DNA of 62,554 nt from Sedimentisphaerales bacterium (GTDB lineage Bacteria; Planctomycetota; Phycisphaerae; Sedimentisphaerales; Anaerohalosphaeraceae). The position numbers and the translations under genes were made by a program. The stretch covers positions 1 through 62,554 of the forward strand of contig JAFGPC010000049.1 in assembly GCA_016926155.1 (NCBI GenBank), in the 5' to 3' direction. This document shows, piece after piece, positions 50,125-58,360 of this stretch. The notes below the pieces were generated by a model that had not been told where the DNA came from, ran no database searches, and saw only the letters and a list, made by a program, of their open reading frames with translations. The first letter of the stretch is position 1, and each line of letters opens with the position of its first letter.

Positions 50125-52353
50125 ATGGCCAAGTCAAATCGCAATGCCGTTACACGTCAGGTCGAACAAATCATTCGTCGCCTGGGTTCCTTGAGCACGC
50201 TGCCGGAGGTAGCGGCCGGTTTTCTGCCGCATCTGACTAACGGACGGATCAATACACCGGCGTTGAGTGAGATTATCGAATCGGATCCGGCCCTGACGGC
50301 CAAGATCCTGTCTCTGGCCCAGAGCCGGGGTGTCAAGTTCACAGATGGGAGGCCATCGGTTGCCGAGGCGGTTGCTACGTTGCCGCCGGCTGTCGTTCGC
50401 GACGCCGTGTTGTCGGTCAAGGTTTTCCAGGTATTTGATGTTGATTATGATCCGGACCGGGAACGCCCTCTGGCACGAAAGCAAATGGCGTTACATGCCT
50501 TGGCGGTTGCCTGTGCAGCGCGATCCATTGCCGAGTTGGTATTGCCTGAACAGGACCGTCAGCTTGCCTTCAGTGCCGGTTTGCTGCATGATATCGGAAA
50601 ATTGGCTATCGACGAAGTAATGCCCAAGAGCTTTGCCAAAATCGTTTCTGAAGCCAAGGATCGGGGCGTATCGCTATCGACCGTCACACAGGAACATCTT
50701 GGTATCGATCATACGATCGTCGGGAAACGGTTGGCCGAGAAATGGGCCCTGCCCGAAGAAGTAATCTTCGCTATATGGCTCCAGAATAATGATCCTAATG
50801 TACTGGTGGAGGATTTGCCGCGGGCGAAAATGGCTCTGATTGTGCAACTGGCCTTCATTCTGGCACGACAATGTGGAATTGGACAAAGCGGAGATTTCGA
50901 TGCCGTACCGTCTTGCGAAGAGACAATCCGCGCCCTGGGCCTGAATGCAGAACAGATTGAAACGATACGGAATGACTTATTGACTCAGGTAGCCGCCAAG
51001 CGTGACCTGCTGGGGCTGGACATTCCCGGCGGTTTGAACGTATACTGCGACCGGATTGGCCAGACAGCCGCCCAACTGAGCCAGGATCATTCGCAGCTTG
51101 CTCAAAAGAGCCAGATATTTGCTGCCGATGCATCGCAGATGTCATTCGTCCATGATTTTCTGCTCTCCATTACACCGCAGATGTCGGCCATTGAAGTGGC
51201 AGTTAACTTTGTGACGGGTTTCCAAAAGCACTATCAGACCGGTAACGTGTGCATGTATATGCAGATCAGTCCGGAAGATCTTTTTCTGGATCTGATCAGT
51301 ATCAACGATTCGGGTAGGATTACTACCTCTCTGATCAGCCTTCCGGTGGGCACGCCTGCAGTTCCTAAGACTATCCAGGATAAATTCGGAATCGTTGAAG
51401 TCGTCGAGGTTGCCCCTTGGCTTCTGGAGCAGGTCGATCTGGATGTAGCCGAAGCGAAGATGGTGCCATTGTTAACGAACGGTCGGTCCATCGGGGCGTT
51501 ACTGTTCAAACAGCGTATCCCGGTCGATTTCGAACAGCTTGTTCCGCTCCTGTCGGTATCCACATCCATCGTAGCCAATGTAATCGGAATGAAGTTTACA
51601 ACCCAGAAACAGGCCTCTCTGGCCGAACGGTTCGCCGAGTTACTGGGTCGTTTGCGAGATACGCGGGGTGAATTGGCAGAAGTCAAGGCGTTGGCAGGGA
51701 TTGCGGAAATGGCTGCCGGGGCTGCACATGAGCTGAACAATCCACTGGCCGTGATTTCCGGTCGGGCCCAGCTTATGTTGGATATTGAACCCGATGAAAA
51801 TAAAAAACAGATGTTGATACAGATTCAGCAGCGGACGGATGAAATCAGCGAAATCATTACTGACCTGATGACATTTGCCCGACCTGGTACACCGACACGA
51901 GTGATCTTGTCGCTGCGGGAGCTGATTGATGAAGCGATCAAACGAACCGCCGAAAAACACGGCCTGACGCAGGTGGAAGCGTCCGTCGAAGGGATTGAGA
52001 CACTGGGCGATGTATATGTGGACCGTGAACAGATACGGACCGCGCTGGGTCATATAGTATCTAATGCTCTGCAGGCATACAAGGGAGACGGCGGGCCGGT
52101 AACAATTTGTCCGGTTGCCCAACAGCCTGATGAGGCCGTGACCTTCACGATAATTGACCAAGGTTGCGGTATGACCTCGGAAACATTGGCCAAAGCATTT
52201 GATCCGTTCTTCTCCGATCGTCCTGCGGGACGTAAACGCGGGATGGGCCTGTCGCATGCAAGGCGATTGATCCTGCTCAATAATGGATCGATCAGTTTGG
52301 CCTCGCAACCGCAAAAGGGTACGACAGTAATGATTACCTTGCCCAGGATGTGA
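50125..52353 (+). CDS. HDOD-domain sensor histidine kinase
   Basis: The 742-residue cytoplasmic protein fuses an HDOD domain (about residues 15-275, with GLLHDIGKLAIDE near 150-162), a central GAF-like region (about 350-500) and a kinase core. The H-box is AAGAAHELNNPLAVISGRAQL with His535; the ATP lid has SNALQAYKGDGG, then DQGCGMTSETLAKAFDPFFS and GMGLSHARRLI. No membrane segment is visible. Adjacent to the HTH-REC gene, it is the obvious partner. HDOD domains are signalling modules usually tied to c-di-GMP, motility or stress networks. Confidence 0.87.
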   Translation: MAKSNRNAVTRQVEQIIRRLGSLSTLPEVAAGFLPHLTNGRINTPALSEIIESDPALTAKILSLAQSRGVKFTDGRPSVAEAVATLPPAVVRDAVLSVKVFQVFDVDYDPDRERPLARKQMALHALAVACAARSIAELVLPEQDRQLAFSAGLLHDIGKLAIDEVMPKSFAKIVSEAKDRGVSLSTVTQEHLGIDHTIVGKRLAEKWALPEEVIFAIWLQNNDPNVLVEDLPRAKMALIVQLAFILARQCGIGQSGDFDAVPSCEETIRALGLNAEQIETIRNDLLTQVAAKRDLLGLDIPGGLNVYCDRIGQTAAQLSQDHSQLAQKSQIFAADASQMSFVHDFLLSITPQMSAIEVAVNFVTGFQKHYQTGNVCMYMQISPEDLFLDLISINDSGRITTSLISLPVGTPAVPKTIQDKFGIVEVVEVAPWLLEQVDLDVAEAKMVPLLTNGRSIGALLFKQRIPVDFEQLVPLLSVSTSIVANVIGMKFTTQKQASLAERFAELLGRLRDTRGELAEVKALAGIAEMAAGAAHELNNPLAVISGRAQLMLDIEPDENKKQMLIQIQQRTDEISEIITDLMTFARPGTPTRVILSLRELIDEAIKRTAEKHGLTQVEASVEGIETLGDVYVDREQIRTALGHIVSNALQAYKGDGGPVTICPVAQQPDEAVTFTIIDQGCGMTSETLAKAFDPFFSDRPAGRKRGMGLSHARRLILLNNGSISLASQPQKGTTVMITLPRM

Positions 52354-52367
52354 GAGATATCGTTTGG

Positions 52368-52793
52368 TTACTTTTTCACATCGTTACAATACAGCGTGTC
52401 ATGATAACGAAGGTAAAGTCTGGCATCCAGCAGTACCGGATGGGCCCAGGCGTCGTTAACCTTCTTTGGAACCAGTTGAAAGCGGCTTACAATCTCCAGG
52501 CTGTATTCAGCGGGTCTGAGTAATGCGACCTCGCCGATTTCATCGAGACAGTACAACCTTTGATCGGCATAGATTGCAACTCCTGTTGTCAATTCGTCCA
52601 ATTGAAACCTTGTTCCCCCTGTTTTCCGATCGATGACAAACCATAATTGGGGCTTGAGATATCGCGATCCATAGAGCATATCGTCCCCCAGGATCACTCC
52701 ACCGATGACACTGTCCAGTTCGCACGTCCACATCTTTTCAAACTTGAAATTCCGCCCGTCGGAAATGAGCCGAAATACATATAAGCAGCGCAT
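52368..52793 (-). pseudogene. C-terminal fragment of a PQQ-type beta-propeller gene
   Basis: The 141-residue reading (MRCLYVFRLISDGRNF...YHDTLYCNDVKK) matches the C-terminal blades of PQQ-like beta-propeller proteins: GGVILGDDMLYG and PVLLDARLYLRYHDTLYC are typical of the last repeats. Full-length members have about 400 residues and a signal peptide, and only about 70 bases separate this start from the terminator of the alkaline phosphatase gene. So the 5' two-thirds are missing and the gene looks dead or is a stand-alone fragment. Confidence 0.6.
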
Positions 52794-52863
52794 TCACCCT
52801 TGCTGTCAACAAGAGAATGATTGTCGCATTCGTATTAGAAAGCAAGAATAAGTTGCTTCCAAG

Positions 52864-52901
52864 AAAAAAGCCCCCTGTGTAATATGCAGGGGGCTTTTTT
52901 T
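52864..52901 (-). terminator. terminator of alkaline phosphatase gene, bidirectional
   Basis: The stem AAAAAAGCCCCCTG/CAGGGGGCTTTTTT with a 9-base loop has A and T flanks, so it would work in both directions. Confidence 0.9.
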
Positions 52902-52923
52902 GACTCAAGCTTTAAAGGTAACG

Positions 52924-55641
52924 TCAGAAAGATCCTAATTTCAGGTCGTCATGAGTTACTTCATCAACTATGAAGGTCCATACTGGTTTCTTAACTGATG
53001 CGGTTGTGCGGAAAGTGACCGTGCCATCTTCCCCCGTCGTTCCGACAACACCCGGCTCATTTTCAAAGCTGCCCGTGAAATGCCCCATCACGGTAGCATC
53101 CTTAACAGGCTCACCACAATTATTCATAATCGTTACAGTGGCTACGCCAAAAGAAGTTCCTTTCGGACCTGCCTCCAAAGTTGTGGTTATTGACTCAATA
53201 CGCATGAGGGCAGGTACGCATCCTGTGGTCGGAAACGCCGTTGTATAACGCCAAACATCTCCAGTGGCAACAATCTCGATGCCATCGACAGTACGAACTT
53301 CATCGACTCTCCAATAGTAGGTCTTCCCTTCCGAAAGAGAAGCACCGAGGATCGTCGACGGATCAATCGTCGTGGTACCGGCACCCAACGAGACAGGGAC
53401 AACCAAATCCTCTTCAGCTTCCGCCAAGTAAACTTCATGCCGTTCAGCATCCTCACCGGGAGTCCATTTTAAGGGCTGATCAATAGAAACACTGGTGACA
53501 CAATCGGCCGGATCAGGCTGACTCGCCTTATAGTGTTTAATGATCATTCCCTCGGAAGCGTAGATATACATCTGATTCACCCAGAGAGTGTCCATGTTCT
53601 GACTACCCTTCGTGTGATCGGTGTCCTGCACTCTGACATAGACCGTATTAGTGGGAGCCGTCTCGAACTTGTAGACCTGTGCAGCCAACGGATCTTCGGT
53701 ATTGGTGATCGTTACCATATCATAGAATGTTACACCGTCCGTCGAGTAGGAGAACACGAAGTCATCGCCGTCGCTACTATAGCTCTTGTATGCATCAACA
53801 TAGAATTCGGCACTAACAGCGTTTCCAATATTGAACGTCCATACGTGCTCCAGCGTGCTGTAGCCATTTTTATTGGGAACATTGGAAACTTCCATGAGTC
53901 TTTCATAGTTATCGTCTATCGATGCCAGAGAGAAGCGATCTCCCTCAACCAGCAAACCGATTACAGTATTCTCAGATACCGCGTAAAATGGTTCTGGCAA
54001 TGGCAAGCTCTCTGTGGTGAAAGTCTCGACCTCACTCATGGCGGTTCCAGCATCATTAAAGGCTTCGACATACCATGAATAACTTTCGCTATTTGTTAAA
54101 TTCGGGCTATAAGTGGTTTCTGTCTGGTCTGAAACCTTCCTTATTGGTTCTGTCGAACTTCCGAGAAATACCCGATAACCGTCGGCATTGGATACGGCGT
54201 TCCATGATAGTTCGATATCAACCGCAACCTCTAGTCCATCCGAAGGATACAATCCATCTGGTGCTGAAGGAGGAAAGACAGTGGTAAATGACCATTCCGT
54301 ACCCTCGGCGATAAGGTTTCCTCCGGCATCATACTCATCCACTTTCCAGTAATAGATCGTCCCAGCAGAGCAGGTAATTGGATATAACGCTTCCCCGACA
54401 GTTTCACTACTGATGGGACCGGCATCTGTCCAAACTTCTATTGTATGACTGCTTGCTCCATCTCCCGATGTCCACTGAAGGGTAACGTTCAAAGCAATGT
54501 CTGCAGCTCCGTTTTTCGGATAAGGATTTGTGGCAGCAGGATTTGGAGTATTGTCGGCAGTGCAAACTTCGAACATATCGATATTATCCATAGTGCCAAG
54601 GACCATATCGGCGTTGACACCCCATGCATAAACGGGTACAGGTGTGCTTGTATGACCTCCTGTCGTCCAAGTGTCATTCGGATATCCATCATCATCAACA
54701 GTACCATCAACATGTAAGCCACCCGTCTCATGATCAGCCGTGACAAGGATCAGGGTATCTGACGGAACATTCGTCTGCACCCATGCATATCCATCCCGAA
54801 CCGCATCATTGAAATCGAGAACTTCATGAACACAATACTGGATATCGTTGCTGTGACAAGCCGTATCGATCTGCCCACCTTCCACCATCAGGAAAAAGCC
54901 ATTAGGATTCTCGCTAAGGATCTGCAATGCCTTCGTGGTCATCTCGTTCAGGAAAGGGTAAGGATAAGACGTGTCGAGGTAGTCAACCTTTCGGGGCATG
55001 TAGCCGTTACCGAACAGCGCCGCAAAGAATTCGGGACTAGCCGGATCGCCGTCGGGGGCAATCAAAGCGAAATCCGTAGAATTATTCACAGCCATATAGT
55101 GCACGGCACAATCAGAGGTATTCGTAGTCGTAAGCCCATAGCCGCCGCCTCCGAAAAGAATATTCGGGAAGGTCTGTGTGATGTAATCTTGTCCAATGGA
55201 GTCTGTATTGTTACGGCTCCAATCGTGTGCTCCAAAAGTAGCAGGAGTTGCGTGGGTCAGATAGACGGTCGTAATCAAACCCACCGATTTACCCTGCGCC
55301 TGTGCTTGTTCAAGTAATGTGAATAACTCAATATCTTGCCCATTCTCGTCCTTAGCCATACTGATGACACCGTTGGCAACCTTAGTAGCCGTGGCGAGAG
55401 CCGTTCCCGCTGCCGCCGAGTCGGTCAGCCCATCCAGCGAATTGGTTGTACAGTCCGCCGTGAAGGGAAAATTGGACTCGACGTTAAAAAACATCGGCGA
55501 TCCGGTATAAATCTCCGCTGCCTCAACCTGCTCAAAGCCCATCCCGTCACCAATATAGAAGATGACATTTTTGGGAGGAGCAGCACAGACTAACGAACAC
55601 AGGATTGGAATTAATAAAATGGATGTCTTAAAAACCTTCAT
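52924..55641 (-). CDS. secreted alkaline phosphatase with fibronectin-like modules
   Basis: The start at 55641 (GAAGGAG upstream; signal peptide MKVFKTSILLIPILCSLVCA) gives 905 residues. The catalytic domain (about 22-370) has the metal-binding FYIGDGMG, the nucleophile motif TDSAAAGTALATATK and TADHETGGL with the zinc His. Then come three fibronectin-type III-like modules with a discoidin-like segment (about 370-820; VTLQWTSGDGASSHTIEVW and ELSWNAVSNADGYRVFLG) and a final Ig-like module with Thr-rich strands. Phosphate scavenging from phosphoesters outside the cell is the inferred job. Confidence 0.88.
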   Translation of the reverse strand: MKVFKTSILLIPILCSLVCAAPPKNVIFYIGDGMGFEQVEAAEIYTGSPMFFNVESNFPFTADCTTNSLDGLTDSAAAGTALATATKVANGVISMAKDENGQDIELFTLLEQAQAQGKSVGLITTVYLTHATPATFGAHDWSRNNTDSIGQDYITQTFPNILFGGGGYGLTTTNTSDCAVHYMAVNNSTDFALIAPDGDPASPEFFAALFGNGYMPRKVDYLDTSYPYPFLNEMTTKALQILSENPNGFFLMVEGGQIDTACHSNDIQYCVHEVLDFNDAVRDGYAWVQTNVPSDTLILVTADHETGGLHVDGTVDDDGYPNDTWTTGGHTSTPVPVYAWGVNADMVLGTMDNIDMFEVCTADNTPNPAATNPYPKNGAADIALNVTLQWTSGDGASSHTIEVWTDAGPISSETVGEALYPITCSAGTIYYWKVDEYDAGGNLIAEGTEWSFTTVFPPSAPDGLYPSDGLEVAVDIELSWNAVSNADGYRVFLGSSTEPIRKVSDQTETTYSPNLTNSESYSWYVEAFNDAGTAMSEVETFTTESLPLPEPFYAVSENTVIGLLVEGDRFSLASIDDNYERLMEVSNVPNKNGYSTLEHVWTFNIGNAVSAEFYVDAYKSYSSDGDDFVFSYSTDGVTFYDMVTITNTEDPLAAQVYKFETAPTNTVYVRVQDTDHTKGSQNMDTLWVNQMYIYASEGMIIKHYKASQPDPADCVTSVSIDQPLKWTPGEDAERHEVYLAEAEEDLVVPVSLGAGTTTIDPSTILGASLSEGKTYYWRVDEVRTVDGIEIVATGDVWRYTTAFPTTGCVPALMRIESITTTLEAGPKGTSFGVATVTIMNNCGEPVKDATVMGHFTGSFENEPGVVGTTGEDGTVTFRTTASVKKPVWTFIVDEVTHDDLKLGSF

Positions 55642-55944
55642 ACCTTGCTCCTTCTCACACTTCGGGTTAAAAATTCTTTGTTTCCAAAAACTTTTAAAAC
55701 TAATACTTACACCCGAAAACCTCTTGTTAGATTGGGGCAGATGAAAACTCGCAATTTCATGAATCATGGTATATCAATAGGGTGTCTTCGTCAAGAAGAA
55801 TACGTTGCCCAAATTTCAATGTGAAATGAACTTAGTTCAGCGGTTTTTGCCCCCTAAGAATGAACACCACTGAAGAAGATTGAGACGAGAGTGGGCTTTC
55901 GCTTACATTTAAATTCCAAGAACAAAAGCAGGTCAGTTTCTATT

Positions 55945-55963
55945 TAGTCGTCCCTGAAAAAGT
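55945..55963 (+). repeat. left inverted end of the deleted IS
   Basis: It is identical to the reverse complement of 56284-56302. Confidence 0.9.
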
Positions 55964-56077
55964 CTTAGAGGAGGCGTAAAAGGCGTTGTCGATGCTCGTC
56001 ACGGGGTTTAGTACGTGGTATACTTTGCAAGGTTTTCATGGAAGAAGACTCGAAAGCTTGCAAAACAGGGAGGCCAT

Positions 56078-56266
56078 ATGACGCCGAAATCGCCCGACAA
56101 CGGTTTCCAGTTATTTCAATCGCATCTGGACCAGATCCTCGCCCCGGAACATCGATTGATCCGGCTGGCCAAACGGATTGACTGGTCCCGCATCGAGACG
56201 GAACTGGAACCCTGTTACAGTCCGGATCTGGGTCGGCCGGGCTGCTCAACCCGCCTGAACAGGTGA
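56078..56266 (+). pseudogene. IS5-family transposase, N-terminal remnant
   Basis: Reading from the ATG at 56078 (GGGAGG upstream) gives MTPKSPDNGFQLFQSHLD, LAPEHRLIRLAKRIDWSRI, and CYSPDLGRPGCSTRL, which is the expected start of IS5-type (DUF772) transposases. The frame ends three residues later, at the deletion joint. The DDE catalytic part is missing, so the product cannot move DNA. Confidence 0.8.
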
Positions 56267-56283
56267 TCCGAAACAAATAACTC

Positions 56284-56302
56284 ACTTTTTCAGGGACGAC
56301 TA
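56284..56302 (-). repeat. right inverted end of the deleted IS
   Basis: Its sequence is the reverse complement of 55945-55963 with no mismatch. Confidence 0.9.
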
Positions 56303-56602
56303 GATAAGCAGCGAATCGATCACTCATAAAGTCTTCAAAGCCCAGCTTACCCAGTTCTTTGCCTATCTGTTCTTCGATTCGCAGTGACAACAGATCTTTG
56401 TTCTGCTCGATTTTCTCATAAAGCCGTTCATAATACGCGCGCAATAATAATGATGTGGAATTCATATCTCACATAATATAATAACGGGATAAAAAGAGAG
56501 GAAAAGATCTTCTTGACAGAAAGGAAAAAATGGTTTTGACTACGGGACACAAAGTCGGCCAGGGGTGGTTGACAGAAACCGAGACATTTGAGAGGAGAAA
56601 CT

Positions 56603-57103
56603 ATGGGAACTAAAGGTCGCGAAATCGTCATGATGGATGTTGACGAGCTTTTGGAACTTTTGAATCGGGCATATTGTGATGAGTGGCTGGCATATTACCA
56701 ATACTGGCTGGGGGCCAAAGTGGTCAAAGGGCCGATGAAAGATGCCGTAATCGCAGAGTTGGATCAGCATGCTATGGAAGAACTGAATCATGCCGTGATG
56801 CTGACAACGCGGATCATCCAGTTAGGAGGCACACCGATTACTGAGCCCAAGGACTGGTACAAGTGGACCAATTGCGGATATGACGCTCCGGATAATCCGG
56901 TCGTCCGCACTATTCTGGAGCAGAATATTAAAGGCGAACAATGCGCCATTACAACCTACCAGAAGCTCCTGCAAAAGACAGTCACGGGCGATCCCGTGAC
57001 ATACAACGTTGTTCTGCAGATTCTGGAACAGGAAGTGGAACACGAAGAGGATTTGCAGTCTTTGCTGGAAGACCTGGATCTGATGCTCCAAAAGGGCAAT
57101 TAG
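56603..57103 (+). CDS. ferritin-like (Dps-like/DPSL) protein
   Basis: The 166-residue four-helix protein starts at 56603 behind GGAG. Iron-ligand residues are recognisable: Glu in YCDEWLAYYQY, EELNHAVML, EQNIKGEQCAITTY and the final EQEVEHEEDL. A pair of Cys (TNCGYDAP and GEQCAI) sits where the Dps-like (DPSL/thioferritin) proteins of archaea and anaerobes have theirs. This group stores iron and protects DNA from peroxide. It is probably expressed alone, followed by the ACT gene after 80 bases. Confidence 0.8.
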   Translation: MGTKGREIVMMDVDELLELLNRAYCDEWLAYYQYWLGAKVVKGPMKDAVIAELDQHAMEELNHAVMLTTRIIQLGGTPITEPKDWYKWTNCGYDAPDNPVVRTILEQNIKGEQCAITTYQKLLQKTVTGDPVTYNVVLQILEQEVEHEEDLQSLLEDLDLMLQKGN

Positions 57104-57183
57104 GACACTTTTTGTGATCCTTGCATATCCTTTTTGGATGTGCCGATGTCAATCTCATATACCAGGAAATGGGAGGATATGCC

Positions 57184-57606
57184 ATGAAGCTGGAGATCAC
57201 ACGGGTCGATGTTTGGATCGCCAAAATCAAGGATCGGCCGGGCGGATTATCTGAGAAGATGGCGATTTTGAGCCGGGCGGGTGTAAATCTGGAATTTATG
57301 ATTGCACGTCGCGCCCCGGAAAAACCGGGGAATGCCGTCGTATTTGTTACTCCGATTAAAGGAGCGAAACAAGCGGCGGCGGCCAAAAAAGCCGGTTTTC
57401 GAAAGTCCAAGAATCTGCATGCAGTTCGAATCGCAGCGACTGACAAGCCAGGGCTGGGAACACAAGTAACCCAGGCAATCGGCGAAGCGGGAATCAGCAT
57501 GCGCGGTGCTTCCGGTGCGGCGATCGGCAAGAAAGCGATCATGCATCTGGCCTTTGATAAAAGTACGGATGCTGCCAAGGCTATACAGCGTCTTAAAAAG
57601 CTGTAG
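57184..57606 (+). CDS. tandem ACT-domain protein
   Basis: The 140-residue cytosolic protein consists of two ACT-like halves (about 1-70 and 74-140). The first has DVWIAKIKDRPGGLSEKMAILSRAGVNLEFM and the second IAATDKPGLGTQVTQAIGEAGISMRGAS, each with the Gly-containing loop where ACT domains bind amino acids. The start at 57184 has GGGAGG upstream; a longer version from 57121 adds a poor N-terminus. No enzyme domain is attached, so it probably acts as a small regulator sensing an amino acid. Confidence 0.75.
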   Translation: MKLEITRVDVWIAKIKDRPGGLSEKMAILSRAGVNLEFMIARRAPEKPGNAVVFVTPIKGAKQAAAAKKAGFRKSKNLHAVRIAATDKPGLGTQVTQAIGEAGISMRGASGAAIGKKAIMHLAFDKSTDAAKAIQRLKKL

Positions 57607-57636
57607 TCGAAGTGCATTCAATACCTGAGTCTTGCG

Positions 57637-58341
57637 TTAAAGATTTTTCTGATCACGGATCATTATAATCTTCTGCCAGATCTTGCGCGCCATACCCGTA
57701 GTAAGCGATTCCAGATCGTTGACGCTTTTGACGGCGACCGGGTCGTTGAAATGCTGTACATATAAAAAACCGACTTTACCCACCAGCGAGAGCAGTTCAG
57801 TGCAATAGTCCAGATAGCGATTCAGTTCATAAGGACTTAGTTCTCGTTTGGGTGAATGGGTGGTGTTTCCTTTGCTGTCGGGGGCGATATTCGGATCTTT
57901 CGTGAGTTGGTGGGCATCGATGATGTGCGCCAGGCAGCGGAGTCGATTAACCGACTTTACTACCTTGCGGCGCTTGGCTCGAACCTCGATGCTGACCAGA
58001 AAGACAACCGCAGCGCCGATAAGGATGACCTCATTGAATGTCGAATCAATAATCGTTGCCAGATCAGCCGGAGAAAGGTTTCCCAGCTCCAATTCCATCG
58101 CCCCGATGATGTACACAAAGGCGACCGCAGCGACAATGATGATAAATACCACGGCCAAACGATAGAACCAATTGGGCCGCTCAATCCACTCGATCTGCCG
58201 GTCGGTTTCTTTGGCAATCGTGAGAAACTGAGTGCAGATCTGACTCAGGCCGGAGCGTGGAAAACGATCCAGAATCCGCAAACGCAGTTGTTCAATCGTC
58301 CCGATGATTTTTACGGATTGAAGACTATCCTGTCCCTCCAT
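57637..58341 (-). CDS. conserved membrane protein of unknown function
   Basis: The 234-residue protein starts at 58341 behind AAAGGAG. Two adjacent hydrophobic segments lie at about 62-84 (WFYRLAVVFIIIVAAVAFVYIIGAM) and 103-121 (EVILIGAAVVFLVSIEV), and the rest is soluble with a helical C-terminus (YELNRYLDYCTELLSLVGKVGFLYVQHF). No domain is recognised; it resembles widespread planctomycete/proteobacterial proteins without a function. It is the last gene of an operon with the pectate-lyase-like gene. Confidence 0.65.
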   Translation of the reverse strand: MEGQDSLQSVKIIGTIEQLRLRILDRFPRSGLSQICTQFLTIAKETDRQIEWIERPNWFYRLAVVFIIIVAAVAFVYIIGAMELELGNLSPADLATIIDSTFNEVILIGAAVVFLVSIEVRAKRRKVVKSVNRLRCLAHIIDAHQLTKDPNIAPDSKGNTTHSPKRELSPYELNRYLDYCTELLSLVGKVGFLYVQHFNDPVAVKSVNDLESLTTGMARKIWQKIIMIRDQKNL

Positions 58342-58360
58342 AGGCGACTCCTTTATGTCA

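Larger units (their letters stand above)
55945..56302 (+). mobile_element. internally deleted IS5-like element
   Basis: Perfect 19-bp inverted ends (TAGTCGTCCCTGAAAAAGT at 55945-55963 and its complement at 56284-56302) enclose 320 bases. If the outer TA on each side is target duplication, the element itself is 55947-56300. Inside are the first 60 or so codons of an IS5-type transposase and its last codons (reading EQVIRNK and stop in another frame near 56261). The middle of the transposase is deleted, leaving a non-autonomous, MITE-sized copy. Confidence 0.85.
55965..56465 (-). pseudogene. small host ORF interrupted near its end by the IS remnant
   Basis: The first 55 residues (MNSTSLLLRAYYERLYEKIE..., FEDFMSDRFAAYL) precede the IS junction at 56302; the rest of the present reading frame to 55965 is IS sequence. 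Removing the IS and one TA joins the reading to AAT AGA AAC TGA, giving a 58-residue protein ending FAAYLNRN with its stop at 55933-55935. The protein is helical, Glu/Leu-rich and not recognised. The ribosome site before the ATG at 56465 is weak. Confidence 0.45.

Noticed and set aside
56513-56541. Promoter before the ferritin-like gene (TTGACA at 56513)
   Set aside because: No acceptable -10 box at 16-18 bases.
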